NCBI GenBank assembly: GCA_033182465.1
Contig: CP137318.1
Location: 1,240,001-1,304,000 of the forward strand
Source: Sanghuangporus weigelae
Lineage: Eukaryota; Basidiomycota; Agaricomycetes; Hymenochaetales; Hymenochaetaceae
Direction of reading: 5' to 3'
Length of the DNA: 64,000 nucleotides
How positions within the stretch are numbered: position 1 is the first letter of the stretch; each line of letters opens with the position of its first letter. Shown piece by piece: positions 1 through 11,552 of this stretch. The notes under the pieces were generated by a model. That model worked only from the letters and a program-made list of their open reading frames with translations. It was not told the origin of the DNA and did no database searches. Both the position numbers and the translations under genes were made by a program.

Positions 1-1464
1 TATTCGATATTGTCCTGGGGTATGCCGGAAATGCTGGATCCAGATGTCAAGTGAGTTCGATTGCAACCCTCTCTTGTCCTCTTGTTCTGATTGTATTTGT
101 AGAGAATTTCCTGTGAGTCAACCCTTTGACGTTTACTGTGAGAATGTCACTAACGATAGCCATAATCAGACGGAATATATCCTTACCACATTCCTTGCCT
201 TGATAGTCCAGTGCTTCTATATCAACACGATTCGAGCCCGTAAGTCAAAATTCAACAAATAGTTTCCCCGTTACTCACCGCTTCATGCAGTCAAAGCACC
301 AATCACTATTACAATCATTTTGTTCCTCACCTCACTTACCGCATTCGTGACGGGTCTCGTCCTTCCGGTGGTACAGCTCAAACTCGTCTCCATTCAGAAG
401 ATCGTTGTGGCTCCACTAAACCACCTGGCATTCAACATCGCTCGCGGAACGGCACTGGCGTGTGATCTGGGAATCGTCGTTGTCCTCTGTTGGCTATTCG
501 CAACTCGGAGGACAGGTATAAGGAGGTCAAACAATATGCTTGATGCATTGATCATGTTCTCCGTGCAACGCGGTGTGCTACAAGCCATTGTACAGACTGG
601 AGAGGTGCTCGCGGTGAGAAAGCTTTCCGCTTCTTTGATAGTGTTAGTATGGTATTGATTGAAATTACTTTTATTTTCAGTATGCAATCAAACCAGACGG
701 CCTGTATTTCCTGCCGTTCCATGTAATCGTGTCACGTAGTGAGTGCTCTCCCTGTGATTCCGATCCGCTGAACTGAAACGACTCCAATAGCAGTCTACTG
801 CAACTCCCTTCTCGCCACGCTCAATTCTCGCGACTATGTCCTTTCGAAAGGACTTCCAGAGCATCAGCGTGCACGCAAGCAACGCATCGATGGTCTGCAG
901 GCAGATGTGGAACTCGGCAATGTCCGCAATAGAAACAGGGACACTGATCAGGAACCAAGTCCAGTTCAAGAACAAAGAAAAGAACAGCGTCGGGATCCAG
1001 TAGTCCCGCCGGGTCTATCTGTTCCTGCTGCTGCTCCTCTTCCTGCTCTAGCGCCTGTGCAAACGAGCGAAAGTCTCTGGGCAAGCACTATGAATGCCAC
1101 GAGTCATATCCTCTCGAGCTTCCTAGAACCACCGTTCCTGTTCACGAACGAGAGCTTTGCATTGGCTTCGCGCGGTGTCCGTTCCGGAACGAGAAACACA
1201 AATTCAGTTTCGATGATTGGATCCTCGATGCCAGTTTCCAGAGAAAACGCAAACGAAGGCACAGAAATGGGTAGTTCGAGATTTGCAGATTCGGAGAGAT
1301 CAATGCGGGATTTGGGGAAGGCAGAGTCAATGGGTTCTATCAGCATAAGTGATGCTTACAGGTCTGGCGGAACTTCTTCAAGCCAGAACAGTCCTATTAC
1401 CCCAGGAAATAAAGACGGTCACGGTGATGCGGTTGAAGCGTATGGTGTCATCAATCTAAGTTGA
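1..1464 (+). CDS. DUF6534-type multi-pass membrane protein, 5' partial
   Basis: The gene enters from the left edge, so its start is missing. Best joint: 1-50, 103-239, 291-613, 681-738, 794-1464, all with GT-AG introns and one open frame. The visible part has hydrophobic helices (LALIVQCFYINTIR; TIIILFLTSLTAFVTGLVL after joining) and the hallmark of basidiomycete DUF6534 proteins: a RRTGIRRSNNMLDALI-like cytosolic loop followed by a last helix ending IYCNSLLATLNSRDY. A long Ser-, Asn- and Gly-rich hydrophilic tail of about 200 residues follows, as is usual in the family. The family is predicted to be a plasma-membrane protein; no biochemical role is established. The family call comes from remembered motifs; the domain limits are inferred. 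Confidence 0.75.
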
Positions 1465-1710
1465 TTAGAGATCGTGTCTTCACATATTTTGTCTTCACCT
1501 TCATTGATCTTTGTCCATACCTTTTGACCCAAATAGCCCGAATGCTTGCTCTGTACTCGCCATGTCTATATATGCAGATATTCTTTCTTGAATCCAGTCA
1601 AATGACGTGCGTCGCCATATATAGAAGCTCCACCGAGGGTTTTGCGAATTAGGCACGATCACCATCGACGTCATGACCTGTCTGTCGATCATTGTATGTG
1701 GGGCCCATGC

Positions 1711-1717
1711 ATATAAG
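1711..1717 (+). promoter_or_regulatory. TATA-like box upstream of the LEA-like gene
   Basis: ATATAAG lies about 72 bp before the ATG at 1789, in the 325-bp gap after the DUF6534 gene. The position suits a fungal core promoter. Based on sequence only. Confidence 0.4.
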
Positions 1718-1788
1718 AGACGGCGCCATTCGGCCCAGTCAGAGACAACGTCCAAGCACAACTTACAACACATATCTACGTTTTCAAG

Positions 1789-2713
1789 ATGTCACAATCC
1801 GTCAACAACGCTGCGACCAAGGCTGTCGAGTCGGGTATCTATGCCACAGAGTATGCACCTTTATAACTAATTATACTGCTTTGAGCTGAAGGCAATGCAT
1901 AGACGCAGTAAACAGGAGGCGAAAGGTTACAGACAGACGACTTCAGCGCTCGGCAGTGATATTAAACGAGACGCTGAGAACAAAACGTCTGAGGTACAAA
2001 CTGTTGCATCTGATGCAGCAGAAAAGGCCCAGGTATGCGCTCTCTTTCGCAACGTTCGACGTTTTCGCTCATCGTGTACACAGCAAAAGTTCCCAGAAAC
2101 AGCAGCACAAACCGCTTCAACTGCGGATGTGCTGCAGAACAAACTGAGCGAGAAGACCAATGAAGCAGCTTCAGAAGGCAAGAAGGATGTAGAGGCTGCG
2201 AAGGCGACAGGAAACTCGTATGTTGAACAGGTGAAGACTGTCGGCGCATCCGTGTTGGCAACTGCAGAGGTCAGTACTGTCGAGCTTTTTAAAAGAGGCG
2301 CCGCTGATAATTAGACAGGGATACGTGCAAGCTGGCCAGAACAAGCTTACTCAGACTGCTCAAAGTGAGGAAGGCGGCGTCGTGCCGACACTCGCGAGTG
2401 CTGCGAACAGTGCGCTGGGAGCGACGAAGTCTGCGATTGGTTATGCGCAAGAGACACTACAACCTCACGTCGAGAACGCCCGAGCCACTGTCCAGCCGCA
2501 CGTTGAGAATGCAGCTAACACTGCTAGCTCGTATGCACAATCCGCGGCAGACACTGCAAAGCCATACATTCAGAGTGCGAAGGAGACGGTAACCTCGAGT
2601 ACGAATGCGAAAGAGGAAAAAGGGAAGGCAAACGTGAATAGTGAGTGGCGGTCGCGATTGTGAAGAGTGTGAGCTGATCGCGTTGTTTTGCTTTATTTGC
2701 AGCTGTTGTCTGA
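1789..2713 (+). CDS. small LEA-like, Ala-rich amphipathic helical protein
   Basis: Exons 1789-1850, 1903-2032, 2084-2269, 2319-2640 and 2703-2713 join to 236 residues. Intron 2 is 51 nt without a stop, so a retained-intron protein is also possible. The protein is rich in Ala, Lys, Glu, Gln and Thr with no transmembrane segment. It shows near-repeats of about 11 residues such as LQPHVENARATVQPHVENA and YAQSAADTAKPYIQSAKE. This is the pattern of group 3 LEA or apolipoprotein-like amphipathic helices, which in fungi are usually linked to desiccation or heat tolerance or to binding lipid surfaces. I do not know an exact orthologue. The start was chosen because the ATG follows a TATA-like box and opens directly into the repeat-like region. 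Function is inferred from composition only. Confidence 0.65.
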
Positions 2714-2994
2714 TGTGAATACATAGGCTGGGCATGCATTTGAGAAGCTTACGTGTAAAGTATACCCGGAGTGTAATCTTGAATCCATAAATTGTATAAC
2801 TTCCAAAAATTCGAGTGCCACTGCGTTACCTAAGTGAGAAATGACGTACGAGCTGATAGAGGATGCCTAGAAAGGCAATTTCGGATCTGCACAAATTCTG
2901 CTCGTCTTACTTGACTCTGTCTGACCAGGATACGGACATAAGGCACCGATGTATATGCGTCAAATCCTCTGTAGCACACGATAACCCCAAGTCC

Positions 2995-5344
2995 ATGTTG
3001 GCAACAGCGAGGCTCCGTGCCGTCGCGCCTCCATCCTCCTTCAGAGGCCTCCTTGCTCACAATGCCCGACCTTCTAACGCCCTTCCCAAATACACTCGAT
3101 TAAAACCTCAGAATGTCCGCCACTCGTCAAACTTCCCGCGAACTCCGTCTTTTGTACCGTACTTTACGAAAGGAAAGATCCCATATCGTAGTTTTGGACG
3201 ACATATCTTATGGACACTCCCCATCGCGGGCGGGGCTGCGCTTTACCTCTCGCAGAATAAACCTCTCCTTCTATCCTCCGTCTTCTCGTCACCTTATCTA
3301 ATCCCAGTACCTCCGCACAAATCTGACGATGAAGCTCCGGAAAGCCAACCAGAAACGCAGCTAGTGATTAACTCGCCTGACGAAGAGGACCGGTCTATCC
3401 GTGCTCGCATTCGGAGGATTCTGAACGACTGGCTTTGGGAGCCTTTATTCACTGCACGGAGATTCGCTTACTTGCTGATTATATTCGTACCTGTCATATT
3501 GACAGCACCCATCGTGTTTTTCGGGATTGTGGAGATTCGAGCTGGAGGAGAACGAACAGGTGCACTTTGGTGGTATAATTTTTTGGTACGCGCATTACAA
3601 AGGGCCGGGCCGACTTTTATCAAGGTGTGTACGGTGAACTTATGGTTATGAGTACTGTTCTAATCTTTGTATAGCTTGCTCAATGGGCGGCATCTCGAGA
3701 AGATATATTCCCCACCGAACTTTGTAGAAGGATGGGCAAATTACATTCGAACGGAAAGCCTCATTCGATCCGACACACACGTCGGGTTATTGAACGAGTC
3801 TTCCAACGTCCATTTGAAGATGTCTTCGAAGAATTCGACGAGAAGCCTATAGGTGTCGGAGCCATCGCACAAGTGTATCGAGCAACTTTGCGAAAGGACC
3901 TTATCCCTCCATCTTATCTCAATCCGAGACGACAAAGGTCACATGGTGCGCACGCATTCGACCCTAATGTTCCCTTTGAACCTCCGCCGTCTGTTCCTTC
4001 TACTACCGTCGCGATTAAAATCCTGCATCCTCTTGTTGGCAGCTACGTTGCCCGCGACTTGTCGATAATGAGGTTTTTCGCGCGACTCATCAACCTCTTT
4101 CCCGGGATGGAATGGATCTCTTTGCCGGAAGAAGTAGAGGTATTTGGCAACATGATGGCTCAGCAATTGGATTTGAGAAATGAAGCGCGTAATCTTCGCA
4201 CGTTCGAGTATAACTTCAGCCAACGTAAAGCTGCAGTGTCATTCCCTCGGCCTTTGATATCATTCACAAGTAAAGATGTACTCATCGAGGAATATCAGAA
4301 TGCTCTTCCTCTAGAGGCGTTCCTAAGGAACGGAGGCGGTCCCTATGATAAGCACATCGCGGAGCTTGGGTTGGACGCATTTCTGAACATGTTGCTCCTG
4401 GATAACTTCGGACATTCGGACTTACACCCAGGCAACATCATGATCAAGTTCTACAAACCGTCGACGAGGTTCCTGCTGAAGGGGATATGGGCATCACTAT
4501 GGGGCACCAAGCAGCCTGAAGATCCTTTACACCCAAGCAATTTCGAGTCAGATCATGACGAAGATGTCGCGAATAATCTTCGAGAGTTGATTCCCGACCC
4601 ACCGGCATGGAGAAGAGAACTTAACATTCTTTCGGAGCAAGGCTATCTCGCAGAAATCGTCTTCATCGACACAGGATTAATCACGACACTGAACGATAGA
4701 GACCGGAGGGACTTTTTGGACCTCTTCCATGCCATAGCCGAATTCGATGGGTACCGCGCAGGTCAGCTGATGATCGAACGTTCACGTACACCTCACCTTG
4801 CTCGAGATCCAGAGACGTTTGCGCTCAAAATGCAACACATCGTCCTTCGCGTCAAGCGAAAGACCTTCTCGCTCGGACAAATCAAGATTTCCGATATCCT
4901 TATAGAAGTGCTACGTGCTGTGCGAGAACATCACGTTAAGCTCGAAGCAGATTTCGTCAACACGGTTATTGCTGTGCTTCTGCTTGAAGGAATAGGGAGG
5001 CAGCTGAATCCGGACTTGGATCTGTTCAAGAGTGCGCTGCCAATGCTGAGAAAGCTAGGCCGACAGATGGCTATGCAAGAATCGATGGAGTCGGTGAAGG
5101 AGTTGCCGAGGAGTGACTTGGGAGCTTATTTGAAGGTAAGCAAGTGTACTTCAGTCTGTTGACTGCATGAGACTAACTTCGATACATAGTTTTGGGTGTG
5201 GTCCGAAGCACGTACTCTAGCTTCCACTGCTGTTGGAGATATCGACAACTTGGTCAAATACGATCTGTGCGTACTACACCTGCAATTCCTCATCCAGAGT
5301 TTTTGTCTGACCACTTTCTTTGTAGCTTGGTCCCGAACGTTTAG
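2995..5344 (+). CDS. ABC1/ADCK (UbiB-like) mitochondrial atypical kinase
   Basis: Exons 2995-3624, 3675-5135, 5190-5266 and 5326-5344 give 728 residues; the last exon is only 19 nt. The N-terminus (MLATARLRAVAPPSSFRGLL) is basic and hydroxylated like a mitochondrial presequence, and a transmembrane segment follows. Family motifs appear in order: IKLAQWAASREDIFP (the KxGQ region), IGVGAIAQVYRA (the Ala-rich loop), AIKILHP (the ATP-binding Lys), QLDLRNEA, GHSDLHPGNIMI (catalytic loop) and FIDTG (metal-binding). This matches the ADCK2/Mcp2 branch, which acts at the inner membrane in coenzyme Q and lipid homeostasis. An in-frame ATG at 2863 would add 44 residues but spoils the presequence, so 2995 is preferred. 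Note Ala instead of Gly in KxGQ. It converges with PEX11, leaving a 276-bp gap with no feature. Confidence 0.9.
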
Positions 5345-5620
5345 ATGTGCTTGACAATCATGGTGAATAGACAAATGCAAGACGGCCCAATAGAATTTGC
5401 ATATGTTTTTATAGTGCTATACTTTGTAGTAATTTTTAGTTACTGGAGTCGCTTAAAGTTGAACTCGTATTTTTTCTCTTGTTCAGGTCGAATGCAAATC
5501 AATGAATCGAAATACTATCGGGTATACTTGATGAGCGCTATAGAGCGGTGATGCTCAGCTTTGCATCAGCTTGAAGTCATCCATACACAAGGACTTGCCT
5601 TCGTACAACGGTCGTTCGTG

Positions 5621-6890
5621 CTACACGACTACAATGGAGCCTATTTTCTCGTCACTCTCCGAGTCAGACTCCTTTACTTCGCTTGTTGACGGGACGCCAG
5701 CTGGGATGTCAAGATTCACGTCAACGTTGCTCGGTGCGGGAGGTGATGTAGGATTAACGGGCGGTGGTCGTAAGGCCGTGGCTTGCCATCCGTTCGCGAA
5801 AGATGCGAGAGCTGCGATGAGTCCGAATACTCCAACCCAGATCTGAAGGAAGTTGTAAGAAACCTTGAGGACACTAATATTAATGAAGCTTACATCGTTC
5901 GAAAAGAGGCCCTTCTCTTGCGACCTGTAGGAATGCATGAGACAGGGGTTCAGATAGCCAGAAAGAAGTATGCTCACCAATGGATCGTGAGCGGCACATT
6001 TGCAAGATTCTCAATGCACTCGTTCCTGAGGACAAACTTCCTCTTCGCAAGGTCTGCCTTCTTCGCCACGGTATCTCCGTTACTTCTCGACTTCGCCAGC
6101 GCTCGCTCACGTAGCCTCAACAAGCGTGCGTCCTCACGCAGGTGCAAGAGGTGTAAGAACACATAGACCGCCCATGCGCGCGTCGACCAGAGCGCGAGTT
6201 TCGACGCGTTCAATTTGACGGAGAGGTTCTTCGCGAAGGGGACGGATAGATTGATCTTCTCAGGGAGAATTCCATGGGTACGTAAGTAGTAGAGATGCTC
6301 GAAGGGGTAGTAAAGCAGCATGGACCACCCCTGAATGCGCTCAATTGTTAGGAGTTTTCGTGTCGGAGGCGGCATGCGCTCAAGGGATGTGAGCCATTGG
6401 TATATCGGAAGGAGACCTGAGAATGTCCAGGTCTTAGAACACGTTAAGCGCAGGCCGTAGCGGTTGACATACCCCACAACCTATACAACATCCTAGAGTC
6501 GCCTATAAGCGAATATAATTTGGACAAGGGTCCTGAAGCAGAGCTCGTTGCGTCTTTCCTCTTCCCATATCGGTATTGCAATCTTGCTCGAAACTCGAGG
6601 AATGGGATGACAAGTTTTAAGACATATTGGATGATCTGTTCCAGCGTTCATTGAGATGCTTTTACTTGTATTTTGGAACTGCCAGAAATATACCGAGAAG
6701 AACTTGCTGGTTGGAACAAGGCTTAGTAACAGTCATGAAGCAACAGCATGTGAAGAACATACTCTGTTCCATTCCAAGTGCTGAGGTATCTGACGGCATG
6801 GTCAAGCGTTTCAGAGATCGGTGCACGTCCAAACGCGCCTAGCACGAAGTCATTTAGAAAAGCCAAAGTGAGGTTCATTGAATCTGACAT
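5621..6890 (-). CDS. PEX11: peroxisomal membrane biogenesis protein PEX11
   Basis: Minus-strand exons in transcript order: 6890-6763, 6678-6666, 6635-6473, 6416-5978, 5924-5894 and 5842-5621, giving 331 residues. The N-terminus has ISETLDHAVRYLSTWNGTD, then IIQYVLKLVIPFLEFRAR, the amphipathic helix and LQY core typical of PEX11. A middle LIGDSRMLYRLWG block and a C-terminal hydrophobic helix (IWVGVFGLIAALASF) follow, then an acidic Ser/Glu tail. PEX11 proteins tubulate the peroxisomal membrane before division. Exon 2 is only 13 nt and is followed by a 30-nt intron. I adopted this because it removes an in-frame stop and gives exactly the spacing between the Gly-Thr-Asp turn and the IIQY helix that the family has. 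The alternative is a single in-frame stop, i.e. a damaged gene. Confidence 0.82.
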
Positions 6891-7095
6891 GGTGGTAAGA
6901 AGATGCAAAGACCGCACATGATATAAGATTAGCATTGACCCGATATAGCCGTTGACGCGACCACGCGACCTGAAAAGGAAAACACGGATTGACAGACTTT
7001 TTCACGTTTACTTGTTCTATTTCCAAGACTCCCATGGGTTAACAACAGGCTTGCATCTAAACAAAACTTTACAATCATATAAGTCGGTAGACAGA

Positions 7096-8932
7096 TCATA
7101 GTTTACTCTTTGAGTTGTTCCCAGCTCCGAGATAATGGATCGCAGCGCTGCGAATCTCTTCTAGCCATTCCTTCACAATGTCTTCTTCGTATGCATTCAG
7201 ATCGACGCAAGTGAAGAGCATCAATTGCTTCCGCTGCGTGACAGCCCCGAGATAAAGCTCTGAAGGGCGGCATCGCAAATGGCGCTTGGCGTCTACTATG
7301 TGCAATCTTGGTCGAGGAGTCTAGAGGCGAAATGAAAGTAAGTGAATTCTGAAAGCGGGAATATAGAAATATTAAAACTGTACACTCATGTTATAAGGAT
7401 AGTCGTACGGTAGCACTGCATCCCGCTGTGTGGATTTCTCGTCAACTTGATGCATTCTGATATAAGAATATGAGACAGAACGAGACGTACATTTCCAAGA
7501 CTTGCTCCGCCATTGGTAAATACGCAAGAGCGATAGTTATACGTGCTTGGGATATCCTTCGATGCATTTGCATTTCCTGCTTGTTTTGCTCTCCAGGCGA
7601 GTCCGACTGCCTTCGCCAGGGTGACGCGCCGAGGAGTCAGGACAGTGTGAAGCTCATGAAAAAGCGGGCTTCGCAACTGCGTTTCCAGTTGTGCCTGAAT
7701 GAGACGGGAGCGATAAACAAAGCGTGCCGGAGAAAGCAGATCGGAGAATGATACAGCGTCCTGGTCTCCTACAAATTCTTTACTTGGCATAAACGGTAGC
7801 GTGGAATAACTGAAAGTGATGGCGAGACAAATTTCATTCGCGCCACCACGTTCAAACCAGTCACGATTCAGATAGGGTCGAAAGTTTACTGGTCCTCCGA
7901 AATGCATGGGCTGTATGCATCGATACTCCCATTCCTCGTCATGAATCAGCGGTCTGCCCTTCTCGTTCGTTCGATGACGCCTCTTGTGTAGCACACGCGA
8001 TATCGCGAGCTGGCTTAGAACAGGCAGTGTACTTCCAAAGGTGATGCGCAATGCTCTGCAAGAGGCAATAATTTGCTTCGAAATGTTTTCAGGGAGGAAC
8101 AAGGGCAATGTGCATGACTGTGCCGGTTTGCCATTTTCTTGGTATGGCTTCTTCGGAAGCGTGTGTCCACCCTGACGATTTTTATGTGTAAGTCTAAAAG
8201 CCGGAGAAAGAGGCAAACACGTACAACTTGTTTGGTTACTCGAATGTTCAATATGACTTTGGCTGTGACTTCTCGCCACTTCCTGCGTGCCGGACTCATC
8301 CCGGGGATTGGATAAAGGTCCTCAATCGGCGCAAGCATTAAGAGGCGTTCCGCGAGGGGAACTCCTTTGATCTTCACTTCATCAGATAGACTCGATATTT
8401 CTTGAAAAAGTTCGCGCGTCAATGTATTGCTCGCCACGCCATCCATAATGGAATGAATTAGGCAGATGAAAATATGATGTCGACATGGGACGTCTCTCTG
8501 GTTAACCACCCATACCCGCGCAAGAAAAGATTTCGAAAGTGGCGATGAACCATTTAGCAGCTTTTCCGTGATCTGCTCGACGCCATCGACGTCATCGACT
8601 TCAGTTATACAAACTTCCTCTGGTCGATGCTTTTGTAGGGATTCTTCATCAACGATGAATTCAACCGTGCTCGAACCATCGAGCTCGTCGATCGATGCGC
8701 CTAACAGAGGATAACGTTGCTTCATGCGTAGCCATGCCCTCCTGACGTTCAACTCTGAAAGCAGATGGTGTTCTAAATCTGGGTCTGCATCTAGCTCGTC
8801 GTGGCTGATCGTGATCGCCGTCCCATTGAAAACAGAATCCCAGTAAAAACCTAACTCCGTATCTCCAAGTGGCCTTCTGTAAGTAGTGTGGTTAGAACTG
8901 TTTGGCGCTAACCGCCATCTGTGAGATGTCAT
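7096..8932 (-). CDS. condensation-fold acyltransferase (alcohol acetyltransferase-like)
   Basis: Minus-strand exons 8932-8225, 8171-7491, 7437-7384 and 7320-7096 give about 555 residues. The core carries LIHSIMDGVAS, a variant of the HxxxDG catalytic motif of BAHD, condensation and alcohol acetyltransferase domains. Later blocks are FGGPVNFRPYL and a C-terminal LPYDYPYNMS. Fungal relatives include alcohol O-acetyltransferases and trichothecene 15-O-acetyltransferase-like enzymes, which move an acyl group from CoA to a small-molecule alcohol. The substrate cannot be read from sequence, and no biosynthetic cluster surrounds it. An in-frame ATG at 8959 would add nine residues. The joint before exon 3 is uncertain: an acceptor at 7446 with a weaker donor also keeps the frame. 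No signal peptide is seen, so it is probably cytosolic. Confidence 0.72.
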
Positions 8933-9260
8933 GTCAGTCGACAAGTACTTACGCAACATATCTCCGACGACTTGATAAGAGCGATCAGGTTTCCTTAGCG
9001 ATCACGATCATCAGATATGTATGTGCAAATATGTACAAACTAATTTCAAAGAATCCAAAACACGGACTCATAAATGAACTTATGCATATACAAAAATTGC
9101 AGGGGACACCAATACAAGTATGATACAGATTACATAGCACACAACTAGCTTTTACAAGCCAGCCAAATCGAAATATACGGGAATAATTAGCAGTCTTGGC
9201 GGATCCTTGGCATGCCCCAGCACAACGGCAAACTGTGGGAAAACACCCATGCCGAGGTCA

Positions 9261-9399
9261 GTGACACACCGGGCAAAAACTCATTTCCGAACCGTGAAAA
9301 TGTTACCCAGAATGGAAAAAGAGCCAATCGGATGAGAGCTCACCCGTTCCGATCAAAATTTCTAAGGGCGCGGAATGAGTTTTTGCCCGGTGTGTGACC
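9261..9399. mobile_element. short inverted-repeat (MITE-like) element
   Basis: About 27 bp at 9263-9289 (core ACACCGGGCAAAAACTC) recur as the reverse complement at about 9371-9398, enclosing roughly 80 bp with no coding capacity. The arms differ by very few bases. Its outer end abuts the point where the broken AA9 copy loses homology. No clear target-site duplication is visible and there is no second copy in the window, so a simple palindrome cannot be excluded. Confidence 0.5.
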
Positions 9400-9558
9400 A
9401 TCGCCCACCCACTGCCTCTCTAATCGAGAAGGGCAAAAAGAAGGAATGTAAGCGCAAAATCCAAGAAGGCGTAGTAGATATTCAAGATACGGACAGTGTG
9501 CCAAAGGTTGTGAGATAAAGGCCACAAGAACGACTGCAAGCTGAGCCAGATATTTCAT
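9400..9558 (-). pseudogene. 5' remnant of an AA9 polysaccharide monooxygenase gene
   Basis: 9558-9495 encodes MKYLAQLAVVLVAFISQPLA followed by His. This matches the 64-nt first exon of the intact AA9 gene at 11513 in length, signal peptide, the His that becomes residue 1 and the splice phase. After a diverged intron, YIPSFCPS...QWV resembles the start of intact exon 2 (YTFPSL...QWV). Homology then stops at the inverted-repeat element. No later exon is present, so this is a truncated duplicate. Upstream sequence is also shared with the intact gene. Confidence 0.7.
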
Positions 9559-9599
9559 GGTGATCCATTCCCGGGTCCGTTGAGCCCAATAGGATCATT

Positions 9600-9980
9600 G
9601 ATAGTATTGAAATTCAATGAGTTTGTCCGCCACATCAACATTCCTGTCGTCATTCAGACGCAACACAAATGCCACTGGAGCCATTTGTGCTGGGTGATCC
9701 GTGTCAGTCTTATAAGGTGCGCTCGGAAATTAAACGGGATCAAACTAGATGAAAATACTAAGTCAGAATTTGAGGAAAAGTCAACAAACCTTTCTCCTCG
9801 GCAACCGCCATGACAAAAAGACTTTGAATACGGCAGGCCCAAGCTTGACGATGAGGTGCACAATGCATCTTGAAACGACATTATTGGTCGCAAATTTCAT
9901 TTTGGTCGTGAAAGATTCCTGCAAATAGGAAGAAAGATGGAATAAATGGTATGTCACCGGATTAATGAATGACCGCTTCA
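9600..9980. repeat. upstream flank duplicated from the AA9 gene (copy 1)
   Basis: Patches here match the region upstream of the intact AA9 gene at about 11600-12000. Examples are TTTGTGCTGGGTGATCCGTG against TTTGTGCTGAGTGAGCCGTG, and a GGAATAAA...GTCA.CGGA.TAAT block further out. The duplication therefore included the promoter as well as the start of the gene. No intact gene is seen between 9980 and 10390. Confidence 0.45.
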
Positions 9981-10389
9981 TAGATGGGTTCTAGCCCTCT
10001 TTGGATGGGTGCTTGACAATTCGAAGCAACATTGAGCACAGGACTAGTGCCTCATGTCCGTATTTCCCCATTTCTCTACACATGCTCATTTTCTCGCGGA
10101 AAATTATGTGAAGAGTCTCGACTGGATGTCGATCTACCCAAAATCCCATGGGGTGGTCCAAGTGTCGAAGTTATAGCCGAGCCCTAGAGAGTCAAGCCAG
10201 AGAAAATTTCCCAGATAAACTTTGGCAGATAGAATAGCGATCAGATAAGCACGTATGCCGTCTTCTTAATCGTTCCAGGAAATGCGAGTGTTCATACAAA
10301 ACCCGCATGCATGTTCGGATAGCTTGCACGGAATACATGTAATTATCAGATCCAAATACTTCGTCAAGCCAACAGACTTAGATAATTCA

Positions 10390-11513
10390 TCAACCCGTCC
10401 AAACAGCCTGAGTAATAAGCGTCAGCATATACCGATACACAATGGCGTGGAAAGACACTTACGGGTCCTGGTTGCGTGTAGTTGGCTGGGATAGGATAGT
10501 AGACTGGTGGAAAACAGTGATTAGATCCTATGTTAAACAATGACTTATTAAAGTCACTTGCTGTTGAGCAAAATTCCTGGCTCCTGTAAGGCAATAGAGG
10601 CGTCAGCAGAGAAGCTAACGTGAACTTTGAAGCAACTACTTACGTAGCCGGTATAAGCACCCGGGAATGCAACCAGAGGTCCAGGAGTGCCGTTTCCACC
10701 GTTGACGACATTAATCTGGCCACAAGAGATGTAGAACTGGGCACCGCCGTAACTCGATGCAGTGTGAATAGCGATGTTCTCTATGCGGAGTAGGTACCTG
10801 TCAGGAACAGTGAGTACTATAATATAACTTTGACTGGAACGAAGCATCTACGCACTGTCCAGACGGAAGAGAGCTTGGCAACGTGAATTCGAAATTCTGC
10901 ACGCCTGGGAGGCGGGTCGAAGATTATTAGACTAAGAGTCAAATATATCTTCGATAAAACTGACCTTCGGAAGGGAATGTGATTGATTGGCCGCCATTCG
11001 TAACGGGGGGAAGTTCCCAGAGCTTGAACCACACTTCTCCGTCACCAGCCCAGCCATCAACGTCGCTCGGAGCTTTTGCCTGAGTTCTTTTCTATTAGCA
11101 TAATATAGACTGAAATTGAAGCGACACATTTACGGCATAGATATTAGTAGTGGACTGGTGATATACGGCCTGGTCGGCGCTGAATCCAATGGTTGAACCC
11201 GCCGAAACCGTGACTGTTTGGGCGGTACCTGGTTCTTGCGTATCATAGCACCGGATGTCCAGCGAATTTACATCTGTGACAGGAGCTTGTGTGTTGTAGT
11301 TATTCGTCCTTCTGACGTTGACCCACTGTGTTGTCGGAGAGCCATCAACGACAAGTGACGGAAATGTGTCTGATAAAATCAGCGGAACGAAAGTTAACGC
11401 GCAATCCTAGAACCTGTGATTCCAGTCAGCGAAGAGATTGGAGACATACAGTGAGCCAGAGATTCTGAGGCGAATGCCGCAAAAGCAAGTGCAAGCTTGG
11501 CCAGGTACTTCAT
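10390..11513 (-). CDS. AA9 family lytic polysaccharide monooxygenase, secreted
   Basis: Minus-strand exons 11513-11450, 11369-11134, 11079-10965, 10904-10856, 10797-10644, 10583-10562, 10503-10463 and 10407-10390 give 232 residues. A signal peptide ([20 protein letters not shown]) is followed directly by His, the N-terminal copper ligand of the histidine brace. The second His is in AVYHQS and the axial Tyr in [13 protein letters not shown]. Other AA9 marks are [25 protein letters not shown] and the ending YTQPGPAVWTG. The enzyme oxidatively cleaves cellulose or hemicellulose outside the cell. There is no cellulose-binding module. The intron after 10562 begins GC (GCAAGT), a GC-AG intron; with it the joint reads [17 protein letters not shown], as the family requires. 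The eight small exons are typical of basidiomycete AA9 genes. Confidence 0.92.
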
Positions 11514-11552
11514 GGTGGTCTTGCCGTAACGATCCGTCTGTCTTGACGGGAT

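Noticed and set aside
5571-5846. Plus-strand open frame of 91 residues
   Set aside because: It lies antisense to the last exon of PEX11, which has clear family sequence; no motif of its own.
8926-8959. Short GT-AG intron near the start of the acyltransferase
   Set aside because: A 34-nt candidate ends in a frame with an early stop; the unspliced start is open.
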